A stretch of DNA of 50,917 nt from JBNKHH01 sp050290245 (GTDB lineage: Bacteria > Pseudomonadota > Alphaproteobacteria > Rhodobacterales > Rhodobacteraceae), in NCBI GenBank assembly GCA_050290245.1, contig JBNKHH010000034.1:1-50917 (forward strand), given 5' to 3'. Position 1 is the stretch's first letter. The number at the start of each line of letters is the position of its first letter. The position numbers and the translations under genes were made by a program. The notes under the pieces were generated by a model. That model worked only from the letters and a program-made list of their open reading frames with translations, was not told the DNA's origin and searched no databases. Below are positions 8,636 through 20,170 of the stretch, in pieces.

Positions 8636-8701
8636 TCTGCGCAGCAGGATTTTCATGCTGCGCAGCACTGCTGCAGCATCAGCGCGTCAATGCTGCGCAG
8701 C
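8636..8701. promoter_or_regulatory. cluster of TGCTGC/GCAGCA palindromes upstream of phaR
   Basis: Within 66 nt there are four further TGC-rich dyads: CTGCGCAG (8637-8644), TGCTGCGCAGCA (8656-8667), TGCTGCAGCA (8669-8678) and TGCTGCGCAGC (8691-8701). They lie 65-130 nt upstream of the phaR GTG and downstream of the hemC stop. They are the same half-sites as the CTGC-ACC-GCAG box nearer the gene but with shorter spacers. Read together they suggest a multi-site PhaR autoregulation region. Confidence 0.5.
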
Positions 8702-8763
8702 GACGCCGCCATTCGCTTCCCGCCCCAAAGAAAAATTGACGAAGGCAGTGGCCTGTCGCGCCG

Positions 8764-9708
8764 TCACGCGGTGTGCGAAAAAAAGCCCGGCCCTGCTTGA
8801 CCAAGCAGTTCCGCGGCCAGGTCGCGCCCCATCTCAGGACCATCACTGATCGTTCCCTTCCGACGGCCCCCAATGACCTGGCTGCCGTCCGTGCGCAGAA
8901 TTTCCCCGACCAGCGCAAGCCTGTCACCATCAAGGGTCGCCAGAGCGGCGATCGGCGTCTGGCAAGACCCGTCCAGAGCCTCAAGAAAGGCGCGTTCAGC
9001 AGCAAGACGGTCTTCGGTAGCCCTGTGGCGAATGGCTGCCAGCAGCTTCGCGGCACGTTCATCGGCAGTGCGTCTCTCGATGCCGATGGCACCCTGAGCA
9101 ACGGCGGGGAGCATCTCTTCCGGCTCGATGGGCGTGGCCGCAAGGTCGGACAGCCCCAATCGGTTCAGACCGGCCATAGCAAGGAATGTGCCGACAGCGA
9201 CACCGTTTTCCAGCTTGGTCAGGCGTGTCTGAACATTGCCGCGGAACTCGACGATGTTCAAATCCGGGCGCCGGGCAAGCAGTTGCGCGCGGCGCCTGAG
9301 GCTGGAGGTTCCGACCGTGGCTCCTTCAGGTAGATCGGCCAGCGCCGCGCCATCGAGCGTGATGAAGGCGTCACGCACATCCTCACGCGGAAGGCAGGCA
9401 TCGACGATCAGACCCTCGGGCTGTTCGACCGGCATATCCTTCATCGAGTGGACGGCGATGTCGATGGTCTCCCCCAACAAGGCGTCCTCGATTTCCTTTG
9501 TAAACAAGCCCTTGCCGCCGATCTCGCCAAGCGGGCGGTCGGTTACGCGGTCGCCGGTCGTCTTAATCACGACAATCTCGAAAGCCGCCTCTTCAAGGTC
9601 AAAGGCGGCCAGCAGGCGCGACCGGGTCTCGTGGGCCTGCGCGAGCGCCAGGGGCGAGCCACGGGTGCCGATACGGAACGGGCGGGAAGGGTCGGGCAAA
9701 TCAGTCAT
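8764..9708 (-). CDS. hemC: hydroxymethylbilane synthase (porphobilinogen deaminase)
   Basis: This enzyme condenses four porphobilinogens into hydroxymethylbilane in tetrapyrrole synthesis. The 314 aa fit the family. Visible motifs are the N-terminal IGTRGSPLALAQA, the catalytic Asp91 in HSMKDMP, the arginine-rich GTSSLRRRAQLL (about 133-145), and Cys249 in LDGSCQTPIAA, which anchors the dipyrromethane cofactor. The gene is divergent from hemE, the usual Rhodobacterales arrangement, with 95 nt between starts. On the same strand it precedes phaR. Confidence 0.96.
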   Translation of the reverse strand: MTDLPDPSRPFRIGTRGSPLALAQAHETRSRLLAAFDLEEAAFEIVVIKTTGDRVTDRPLGEIGGKGLFTKEIEDALLGETIDIAVHSMKDMPVEQPEGLIVDACLPREDVRDAFITLDGAALADLPEGATVGTSSLRRRAQLLARRPDLNIVEFRGNVQTRLTKLENGVAVGTFLAMAGLNRLGLSDLAATPIEPEEMLPAVAQGAIGIERRTADERAAKLLAAIRHRATEDRLAAERAFLEALDGSCQTPIAALATLDGDRLALVGEILRTDGSQVIGGRRKGTISDGPEMGRDLAAELLGQAGPGFFSHTA

Positions 9709-9803
9709 GGCGACGGTCTATGCTGCAAGGTTGGCCGTGGCAATGCGGTCTATTGACAAGACGGTGCCGGCTTGGGACGAGGGCGTGAAATACGAGGAAT
9801 ACC

Positions 9804-10838
9804 ATGCAAAAAAAGCTGCTGCTACGCGCACTTGACGGAGAAACATTGCCGGTGCCGCCGATCTGGATGATGCGGCAGGCGGGGCGGTATCTGCCCGAAT
9901 ATCGTGCGACCCGTGCCAAGGCCGGGGATTTCTTGAGCCTGTGTTACAATCCCGATCTTGCCGCCGAGGTGACCTTGCAGCCAATCCGGCGCTATGGCTT
10001 CGACGCCGCGATCCTGTTCGCCGATATTCTGCTTGTGCCGCAAGCTCTTGGTGCGGACCTGTGGTTTGTCACGGGCGAAGGGCCGCGGCTGTCGACCATC
10101 GCGTCCGAGGCGGATTTTGCGGCGCTCAGACCGGCAGAAGATGTGCACGAGACGCTGGCACCGATCTATGAGACGGTGAAAATCCTGGCGCGGGAGTTGC
10201 CAGACGAAACCGCGTTGATCGGATTTGCCGGAGCGCCGTGGACCGTGGCGACCTATATGATCGCCGGACGGGGGACGCCGGACCAGGGACCGGCACATGC
10301 GCTGAAGGCGGAAAACCGGGAGCTGTTTCAAAAGCTTATCGACCAACTAAGTGAGGCAACGATCCTCTACCTGTCGGCCCAGATCGAGGCCGGGGCCGAA
10401 GTGGTTAAGCTGTTCGACAGCTGGGCCGGATCGCTGAAAGATCAGGACTTTGACGACTTTTGTCTCCAGCCCACGAAACGCATCATCGCAGCCCTGAAAG
10501 AGCGTCATCCCGACATTCCGGTCATCGCCTTTCCGCGCGAAGGAGGAGAGCGTTATCAAGGGTTTGCCCGCGCAACGGGCGCGGATTGCGTAGCCTTGGA
10601 CAACTCGATCGATCCTGAGTGGGCGGCGAAATACGTGCAGGTCGACAGCTGTGTACAGGGCAATTTGGCCGCGTCGCACATGGTAACCGGCGGGCAGGCT
10701 CTTGTGGATGAGACCCGTAGAATTGTCAGGGCGTTTTCAAACGGCCCGCATATCTTCAACCTGGGTCACGGAATTACGCCCGACGCCGATCCCGAGAATG
10801 TGCAGCTGATGATCGACACGGTGCGGGCCTCCGCCTAG
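9804..10838 (+). CDS. hemE: uroporphyrinogen decarboxylase
   Basis: HemE decarboxylates the four acetate side chains of uroporphyrinogen III to give coproporphyrinogen III. The protein has 344 aa. It carries the family signature PPIWMMRQAGRYLPEYR near residues 18-34, followed by the AAILFADILLVPQALG strand with a substrate-contacting Asp, and the C-terminal NLGHGITPDADPENV motif. The ATG follows CGAGGAAT. A TTGACA at 9753-9758 may be its -35 box, but no convincing -10 is seen at 17 nt. It converges on atpC across a shared terminator. Confidence 0.96.
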   Translation: MQKKLLLRALDGETLPVPPIWMMRQAGRYLPEYRATRAKAGDFLSLCYNPDLAAEVTLQPIRRYGFDAAILFADILLVPQALGADLWFVTGEGPRLSTIASEADFAALRPAEDVHETLAPIYETVKILARELPDETALIGFAGAPWTVATYMIAGRGTPDQGPAHALKAENRELFQKLIDQLSEATILYLSAQIEAGAEVVKLFDSWAGSLKDQDFDDFCLQPTKRIIAALKERHPDIPVIAFPREGGERYQGFARATGADCVALDNSIDPEWAAKYVQVDSCVQGNLAASHMVTGGQALVDETRRIVRAFSNGPHIFNLGHGITPDADPENVQLMIDTVRASA

Positions 10839-10871
10839 CACCGGTGCGCCTGTCGCTGCGCTGACACCAAA

Positions 10872-10898
10872 AAAGGGCCCGGCACGGCCGGACCCTTT
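10872..10898 (-). terminator. intrinsic terminator of the atpHAGDC operon
   Basis: Read on the minus strand, GGGTCCGGC-cgt-GCCGGGCCC forms a 9-bp stem (one G.T pair), extended by AAA/TTT and followed by TTTTTT. It sits 25 nt after the atpC stop and between convergent hemE and atpC, so it may also stop hemE transcription. Confidence 0.8.
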
Positions 10899-10920
10899 CA
10901 AAACCTTACGGACAAGGTGC

Positions 10921-11316
10921 TTAGACCATGTCGTTCAGAAGGTGCTCCAGATCGGCAACGATCTTGGCCGCACCGTCCTGGTGGTCCCCTTCAGCCGCTT
11001 CCTGAGCTGCCCTCGCCTCAGCGATACGCTCGTTCAGGAACTCCGCCGTCATCTCTGACTTTGGCATCGCCAGATCGGCCAAAACCGTGGTGCTTTCCGC
11101 CGTGATCTGAGCGAACCCACCTGTGACCGCGTATTCCTGCTCCCCGCCGTCCATTTCGACGACAAGGATGCCGGGACGCAGCGTGGTGACGACCGGCGCG
11201 TGATCGGGCATGGCCGTCATGTCGCCATCGGCGCCCGGAATACGGACGGCCTTTGCCTGGCCCGAGGCGACTTTGCGCTCGGGCGAGACGAGGTCGAATT
11301 GCATGGTGTCAGCCAT
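10921..11316 (-). CDS. atpC: F1 ATP synthase epsilon subunit
   Basis: This is the central-stalk subunit of F1 that couples rotation and regulates ATP hydrolysis. It has 131 aa. The N-terminal beta-sandwich is clear (MQFDLVSPERKVASGQAKAVRIPGADGDMTAMPDHAPVV..LRPG), and the C-terminal helical domain is short. The ATG at 11316 follows AAGGAG; a second in-frame ATG lies 12 nt inside. It is the last gene of the atpHAGDC operon, 9 nt after atpD. Confidence 0.95.
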   Translation of the reverse strand: MADTMQFDLVSPERKVASGQAKAVRIPGADGDMTAMPDHAPVVTTLRPGILVVEMDGGEQEYAVTGGFAQITAESTTVLADLAMPKSEMTAEFLNERIAEARAAQEAAEGDHQDGAAKIVADLEHLLNDMV

Positions 11317-11325
11317 CGGTGCTCC

Positions 11326-12750
11326 TTAGGCCGCTGCTGCGGCCAGCTTTTCTGCTTTCGCTTTCACTTCGTCGATGCCGCCGACCATGTAGAAGGCTGC
11401 TTCGGGCAGGTGGTCGTATTCGCCTGCCACAACTGCCTTGAACGAGGCGATGGTGTCTTCCAGCGGAACCTGAACACCGTCCGAGCCGGTAAAGACCTTG
11501 GCAACGTCGAAGGGCTGGGACAGGAAGCGCTCGATCTTACGGGCGCGTGCCACGGTCAGCTTGTCCTCTTCCGACAGTTCGTCCATGCCGAGAATGGCGA
11601 TGATGTCCTGAAGCGACTTGTAGCGCTGGAGGATCTGTTGGACGTCGGTCGCGACCTTGTAGTGCTCTTCGCCAATGATCAGCGGGTCAAGGAGACGCGA
11701 GGTCGAGCCAAGCGGGTCCACAGCCGGATAGATGCCTTTTTCCGAGATCGCACGGTCGAGAACCGTGGTCGCGTCGAGGTGGGCAAACGAGGTTGCGGGC
11801 GCCGGGTCGGTAAGGTCGTCCGCGGGAACGTAAACGGCCTGCACCGAGGTGATCGAACCGGACTTGGTCGACGAGATGCGTTCCTGCATCGCGCCCATGT
11901 CGGTGGCCAGCGTCGGCTGATAGCCCACGGCCGAAGGAATACGACCCAACAGCGCCGACACCTCGGAACCCGCCTGGGTAAAGCGGAAGATGTTGTCGAC
12001 GAAGAACAGCACGTCTGCACCGGTATCGTCGCGGAACTGTTCTGCAAGCGTCAGACCCGACAGAGCAACACGCATACGGGCGCCCGGAGGCTCGTTCATC
12101 TGGCCGTAGACCAGGGCAATTTTCGATTCCGACAGGTTGTCGGGAACGATAACGCCGGATTCGATCATCTCGTGGTAAAGGTCGTTGCCTTCACGGGTCC
12201 GTTCACCGACGCCGGCGAACACGGACACGCCCGAGTGCACCTTTGCGATGTTGTTGATCAGTTCCATGATCAGAACCGTCTTGCCCACGCCGGCGCCGCC
12301 GAACAGGCCGATCTTGCCACCCTTGGTGTAGGGGGCGAGGAGGTCGATGACCTTGATGCCGGTGGTCAGGATTTCGGTTTCGGTCGACTGCTGGTCAAAG
12401 GCCGGAGCGTCGCCGTGGATCGCGCGGCGCTCGGTCGATTCGACGGGTCCCTTTTCGTCGACGGGCTCGCCCACGACGTTCAGGATGCGGCCCAGCGTGG
12501 CGTTGCCGACGGGCACCGAGATCGGCGCACCGAGGTCGGTGACCTCCTGGCCGCGGACAAGACCTTCCGAGCTGTCCATCGCGATGGTCCGAACGGTGTT
12601 TTCGCCCAGGTGCTGTGCGACTTCCAGGATCAGCTTGTTGCCGTGGTTGTCGGTTTCCAGCGCGTTCAAGATTTCGGGCAGATTATCATCGAACTGCACG
12701 TCGACGACGGCGCCGATGACCTGGGTCACTTTGCCTTTTGCGTTTGCCAT
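11326..12750 (-). CDS. atpD: F1 ATP synthase beta subunit
   Basis: This is the catalytic nucleotide-binding subunit of F1. It has 474 aa. Visible motifs are the Walker A GGAGVGKTVLIMELINN (about 153-169), GERTREGNDLYHEM, the Walker B region ADVLFFVDNIFRFTQAG with catalytic-site neighbours, and the conserved LGRIPSAVGYQPTLATDMG. It lies between atpG (18 nt upstream) and atpC (9 nt downstream) on the minus strand. Confidence 0.98.
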   Translation of the reverse strand: MANAKGKVTQVIGAVVDVQFDDNLPEILNALETDNHGNKLILEVAQHLGENTVRTIAMDSSEGLVRGQEVTDLGAPISVPVGNATLGRILNVVGEPVDEKGPVESTERRAIHGDAPAFDQQSTETEILTTGIKVIDLLAPYTKGGKIGLFGGAGVGKTVLIMELINNIAKVHSGVSVFAGVGERTREGNDLYHEMIESGVIVPDNLSESKIALVYGQMNEPPGARMRVALSGLTLAEQFRDDTGADVLFFVDNIFRFTQAGSEVSALLGRIPSAVGYQPTLATDMGAMQERISSTKSGSITSVQAVYVPADDLTDPAPATSFAHLDATTVLDRAISEKGIYPAVDPLGSTSRLLDPLIIGEEHYKVATDVQQILQRYKSLQDIIAILGMDELSEEDKLTVARARKIERFLSQPFDVAKVFTGSDGVQVPLEDTIASFKAVVAGEYDHLPEAAFYMVGGIDEVKAKAEKLAAAAA

Positions 12751-12768
12751 TTCTGGTTCTCCGGTCTT

Positions 12769-13629
12769 TTAGAGCGCCTCTGCGCCCGAAATGATTTCGA
12801 TAAGCTCATTCGTGATGACGGCCTGACGGGTCCGGTTGAACTGGATCGTCAGTTTTTCGATCATCTCGCCAGCGTTGCGGGTCGCGTTGTCCATCGCGCT
12901 CATCCGGGCGCCCTGTTCAGAGGCGCCGTTTTCGAGGAGGGCGGTGAAGACCTGTGTCGCGACGTTGCGCGGCAGCAGCTCGCGCAGGATTTCGTCCTCG
13001 TCGGGTTCATAATCGAACACGGTCGAAACACCTTCCTCGTCGAACTTGGCAGGGATCACCTGTTTAGCCTGAGGGATCTGGCTGATCACGCTCTGGAATT
13101 CAGAGTAAAAGATCGTTGCCACATCGAATTCGCCGGCATCAAAACGGGCGATCAGGTTTTCGGCGATGCCCTGGGCGTTGGCGAAGCCGATGGATTTGAT
13201 CCCCGACAGGTCGACGTGGTCGATCATCTGGCTCTCAAATTCACGCTTGAGGGCCTCGCGCCCTTTCTTGCCGACAGTCAGCACCTTCACGGTCTTGCCG
13301 GCGGCCTGCAGCTTCTCGGCATGGGCCTTCGCCAGCTTGGCGATCGACGAGTTGAAGCCGCCGCAGAGGCCGCGCTCGGCAGTCATCACCACCAAAAGGT
13401 GGGTTTGATCCGAACCCGTGCCCGAGAGAAGACGCGGCGCGTCCTCGCCCGCCGCACCAGCCAGCCCCGCCATCACGGCATTGAACCGTTCGGCATAGGG
13501 CCGGGCTGCTCCGGCAGCCTCTTCGGCGCGCCGCAGCTTGGCCGCGGCGACCATCTGCATGGCCTGGGTGATCTTCCGGGTCGATTTGACCGAGTCGATC
13601 CTGGTTTTTAGGTCCTTGAGGTTGGGCAT
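12769..13629 (-). CDS. atpG: F1 ATP synthase gamma subunit
   Basis: This is the rotating shaft of the F1 motor. It has 286 aa. The N-terminal coiled helix is conserved (MPNLKDLKTRIDSVKSTRKITQAMQMVAAAKLRRA) and the C-terminal helix carries RNATRNAGEMIEKLTIQFNRTRQAVITNELIEIISGAEAL. The central TAERGLCGGFNS motif is present. It is encoded between atpA (27 nt upstream) and atpD. Confidence 0.97.
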   Translation of the reverse strand: MPNLKDLKTRIDSVKSTRKITQAMQMVAAAKLRRAEEAAGAARPYAERFNAVMAGLAGAAGEDAPRLLSGTGSDQTHLLVVMTAERGLCGGFNSSIAKLAKAHAEKLQAAGKTVKVLTVGKKGREALKREFESQMIDHVDLSGIKSIGFANAQGIAENLIARFDAGEFDVATIFYSEFQSVISQIPQAKQVIPAKFDEEGVSTVFDYEPDEDEILRELLPRNVATQVFTALLENGASEQGARMSAMDNATRNAGEMIEKLTIQFNRTRQAVITNELIEIISGAEAL

Positions 13630-13656
13630 CTACCCTATCCTTTCGGGTGTCAGCTC

Positions 13657-15195
<1,539 letters not shown>

Positions 15196-15756
15196 TTATC
15201 CGACCTCTTTCATGGTATTCTGGAGTGCCGCGAGCTTGGAGCGGATCGACGTGTCGATCATCTTCGAGCCCACTTTAACGATAAGACCGCCGATGAGGCT
15301 TTCATCGACGGTGATATTCATGTTCACATCCTTGCCGACCGAGCTTTTCAAAGCTGCGGCAAGAGCCTTTTCCTGATCCGCCGAAAGGGCGGTAGCGCTA
15401 AGCACGTCCGCGTTTACTTCGCCCTTTTCATCGGCGATCAGGCCGCGCAGCGCGGTGACCAGCTGCGGAAGCACGAACAGACGGCGCTTGGCGGCCATCA
15501 GCTTGAGCGTATTCGCAACGGTGTCGCCAAGTCCCATCTTGGCGGCAATGGCCGCGACGGCATCACCCTGCTGGGCGCGCGTATAGATGGGAGAATGAAT
15601 CAGGTCGCGGAAATCCGCGCTTTCGGAAATGGCGGCATCCAGCGTGGCGATGTCCGATTCAAGGGCATCAAGCTGTTTGCCGTCTTTGGCCAACTCGAAC
15701 ACGGCGGTTGCATAACGCCCCGCAATGCCGGTGGAGATAGACGCAGATTCTGACAC
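15196..15756 (-). CDS. atpH: F1 ATP synthase delta subunit
   Basis: This peripheral-stalk subunit (OSCP homologue) connects F1 to the b subunits. It has 186 aa when read from the GTG at 15756, which follows AAAGGGGA. The upstream in-frame extension of 50 codons has no family-like sequence and is rejected. The protein shows the family N-terminal helical bundle (GIAGRYATAVFELAKDGKQLDALESDI) and the C-terminal strand/helix (VDESLIGGLIVKVGSKMIDTSIRSKLAAL). It is the first gene of the operon. No F0 genes are nearby, as usual in alphaproteobacteria, where atpIBEF lies elsewhere. Confidence 0.95.
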   Translation of the reverse strand: MSESASISTGIAGRYATAVFELAKDGKQLDALESDIATLDAAISESADFRDLIHSPIYTRAQQGDAVAAIAAKMGLGDTVANTLKLMAAKRRLFVLPQLVTALRGLIADEKGEVNADVLSATALSADQEKALAAALKSSVGKDVNMNITVDESLIGGLIVKVGSKMIDTSIRSKLAALQNTMKEVG

Positions 15757-15790
15757 GTGTCCCCTTTCCCACGTATATTTCCCTCGGTCC

Positions 15791-15816
15791 GGCCTTGGCG
15801 CAGCCTGCGCAAGGCC
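15791..15816 (-). promoter_or_regulatory. imperfect hairpin in the atpH leader
   Basis: GGCCTTGGCGCAG and CCTGCGCAAGGCC form a stem of about 10 bp with a one-base bulge and a 5-nt loop, 35 nt upstream of the atpH GTG. No T-run follows on either strand. It may be a leader structure of the atp mRNA; a role is only inferred. Confidence 0.35.
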
Positions 15817-16012
15817 GTTCGTCAAGAGCGCCCTGAAGGTCGCCGTTGAACAAATCAGCGGTCGTGTAACAGAGGATTTTCGCCCCGGCAACAGTGTAGG
15901 CGGCAAGGGCCCTTAAGGTCGGTTTGTTATATTTCAATAGGTTAGAAAATGGTGCGACCGAATGGACCCATATAGCTGCGTATTTTCCGCGAGTCAGGCG
16001 TCGATTCCCGAC

Positions 16013-16759
16013 CTAGATGGGCTTTGGTTCGGGCGACGCGATGCCGTCAAGGACGCGCAAAGGGCGGCGGATGGCTTCGGGCAGACCGTTGCGCGGTGGC
16101 GCGGGCACCTGCTTGGTCACCTCGATGATCAGGACGCCACCGGCAAAGCGGCGCGAGACCCTGCGACCGATCTTTTCCCAGAAGGCGCTGGTTCTAAGCC
16201 AGAAGTGCGTTTGGCTGGGCGGGTGGAACAGTGCGGCGGTATGGCGTTTCGGGGTCAGCCCGATGGCGGCAAGCATGGATTCGAGCTGGCCCAGCGAATA
16301 GGGCCGGCCAAAACCAAAAGGCGTCGCGTCGCGCCGCGACCAGAGGCCCGCGCGGTTTGGCACGATAAACAGCCCGCGCCCTTCGGGCGCCAGGACACGG
16401 TAACATTCGTCGAGGAGTGCGATCGGATCTTCCGACGTTTCCAACCCGTGCAGTACGACCAGCCGATCCATGCTGTCGTTTTCCAGCGGCCAGAGCTTCT
16501 CCTCGCAAAGCACCGAAACGTTGGGCATCCCCGCTGGCCAGGGCATCACCCCCTGCTGCCCCGGCATCAGCGCCACGACCCGGCGCGCGGTCGGCAGATA
16601 GGGGCGCAAGAGCGGCACGGCAAAGCCGAAGCCCGCCATATTCATCCCCCTGGCGTCCGGCCACATGCGTTGCACCTGCTCGCGGATCGACCGTTGCGCC
16701 GTCCGCCCGAGCCGGGTGCGGTAGTAGAAGGTTCTCAGGTCGAGCACATCAAGGTGCAT
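16013..16759 (-). CDS. class I SAM-dependent methyltransferase, substrate unknown
   Basis: The protein has 248 aa with a class I (Methyltransf_11-like) Rossmann layout. A degenerate SAM-binding strand lies at about residues 37-48 (ARGMNMAGFGFAVPLL), followed by ENDSMDRLVVLHGLETSEDPIALLDECYRVLAPEGRGLFIVPNR (about 93-137), the usual motif IV to post-motif IV segment. The glycine-rich motif I is not canonical. The C-terminal part is rich in aromatic and basic residues. It is divergent from gloB with 62 nt between the starts. That pairing recurs in Rhodobacterales, but no pathway is evident from it. Confidence 0.8.
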   Translation of the reverse strand: MHLDVLDLRTFYYRTRLGRTAQRSIREQVQRMWPDARGMNMAGFGFAVPLLRPYLPTARRVVALMPGQQGVMPWPAGMPNVSVLCEEKLWPLENDSMDRLVVLHGLETSEDPIALLDECYRVLAPEGRGLFIVPNRAGLWSRRDATPFGFGRPYSLGQLESMLAAIGLTPKRHTAALFHPPSQTHFWLRTSAFWEKIGRRVSRRFAGGVLIIEVTKQVPAPPRNGLPEAIRRPLRVLDGIASPEPKPI

Positions 16760-16821
16760 TGCGATAGGCGGCCGATTGGTGGACAGTTGGCGCGAGCATA
16801 GCCAGATAAAGGGGTAAATCC

Positions 16822-17583
16822 ATGCCTTTCGAGATCGTCACCGTTCCCTGCCTGATGGACAACTACGCGTTCCTCATCCACGGGAATGGTAAGACGGCCC
16901 TGGTGGACGCGCCCGAAGCTGCTCCGGTCAAGGCCGCACTGGCCGCGCGCGGCTGGGGGCTGGACGAGATCTGGATCACCCATCACCACCACGACCACAT
17001 CGGCGGCGTGGAAGAATTGCGGATGGACCTCGGCGCAATGGTACGCGGCAACGCGGCTGACGCGGATCGTCTGCCCGAGTTGGATGCCGCCCATAGCGAT
17101 GGCGACAGCTTCGAATTCGCGGGCAGCACGATCCGGGTGATGGACGTTTCCGGCCACACCATCGGCCACATCGCCTTTTACATGCCCGACGCAAATGCAG
17201 TCTTCACCGCCGACAGCCTGATGGCCCTGGGATGCGGGCGCGTGTTTGAAGGGACGATGGAGCAGATGTGGAACAGCCTGTCGAAACTTGCCGCCCTGCC
17301 CCCCGAGACCATCGTCTGCTCGGGACACGAATATACAGCCGCCAACAGCCGTTTCGCGCTGACCATCGAGCCCGAAAATCCCGATCTTCTCGCACGAGTC
17401 GCCGAGATCGCTGCGGCGCGCGATCGGGGCGAGGCGACCGTGCCGTCGCTCTTGTCGGTCGAATTGAAAACCAATCCTTTCCTGCGTGCCCCCTTGGACA
17501 CGGTGAAAACGCTATTAGATATGAGCGGTCAGAGCGATGCCGAGGTGTTTGGGGAAATCCGACGGCGCAAAGATTCGTTCTGA
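16822..17583 (+). CDS. gloB: hydroxyacylglutathione hydrolase (glyoxalase II)
   Basis: GloB hydrolyses S-lactoylglutathione to D-lactate and glutathione, completing methylglyoxal detoxification. It has 253 aa with a metallo-beta-lactamase fold. The metal-binding THHHHDHIGG is at residues 53-62. A further His follows in VSGHTIGHIAFY, an Asp in AVFTADSLMALGCGRVFEG, and a His in VCSGHEYT. The C-terminal glyoxalase II domain has NPFLR. The ATG follows AAGGGG with adequate spacing. clpA lies 178 nt downstream on the same strand. Confidence 0.94.
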   Translation: MPFEIVTVPCLMDNYAFLIHGNGKTALVDAPEAAPVKAALAARGWGLDEIWITHHHHDHIGGVEELRMDLGAMVRGNAADADRLPELDAAHSDGDSFEFAGSTIRVMDVSGHTIGHIAFYMPDANAVFTADSLMALGCGRVFEGTMEQMWNSLSKLAALPPETIVCSGHEYTAANSRFALTIEPENPDLLARVAEIAAARDRGEATVPSLLSVELKTNPFLRAPLDTVKTLLDMSGQSDAEVFGEIRRRKDSF

Positions 17584-17761
17584 ATTGGCCACAATTTACC
17601 GCGATTTATGGCGCATCATGCATCTGTGATGAAAAATGTGGCCCCCAATCGAGAAAAAACCCTTGAAGGTTCGGAAATCTAACCGAACTCTAACACTATG
17701 AGGCCACGGTACGGTGGGCCCGACGAACGCCCGCCGACCCTTGCGAAAGGAGCTTGAGAGC

Positions 17762-20092
<2,331 letters not shown>

Positions 20093-20100
20093 GGGAACGT

Positions 20101-20133
20101 CGCCCCGCCTTGGCGGGGCGATTGCTTTTTTGG
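20101..20133 (+). terminator. intrinsic terminator of clpA
   Basis: CGCCCCGCC-tt-GGCGGGGCG forms a 9-bp GC stem, followed after ATTGC by TTTTTT (20126-20131). It starts 9 nt after the clpA stop. The T-run is also the left flank of the IS element, so the insertion left the terminator structurally intact. Confidence 0.9.
20126..20133. repeat. putative 8-bp target-site duplication, left copy
   Basis: TTTTTTGG occurs here and again at 22498-22505, directly flanking the IS1595-type element. Eight base pairs is the duplication length known for the IS1595 family. The T-run and the G-rich end of the element make the exact boundary ambiguous by two bases. Confidence 0.65.
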
Positions 20134-20159
20134 GGCCCTATATACGTATGTGACCCATT
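20132..20159 (+). repeat. IS1595 left terminal inverted repeat
   Basis: It begins GGGGCCCTATATACG and continues to TATGTGACCCATT. It matches the reverse complement of the right end over 28 positions with one mismatch. Unlike the right end, it carries only one copy of the subterminal TGTGACCCAT unit. Confidence 0.85.
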
Positions 20160-20170
20160 CCGCCTAGCCG

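Noticed and set aside
11200..13611. 803-codon plus-strand ORF opposite atpC, atpD and atpG
   Set aside because: Antisense shadow of three certain genes. The translation is rich in His/Arg/Gly/Asp without family motifs, as expected from the complement of GC-biased codons.
17662..17700. Possible sigma32 (heat-shock) promoter upstream of clpA starting at CTTGAA
   Set aside because: No acceptable -10 element at the right spacing, so it is not listed as a feature.
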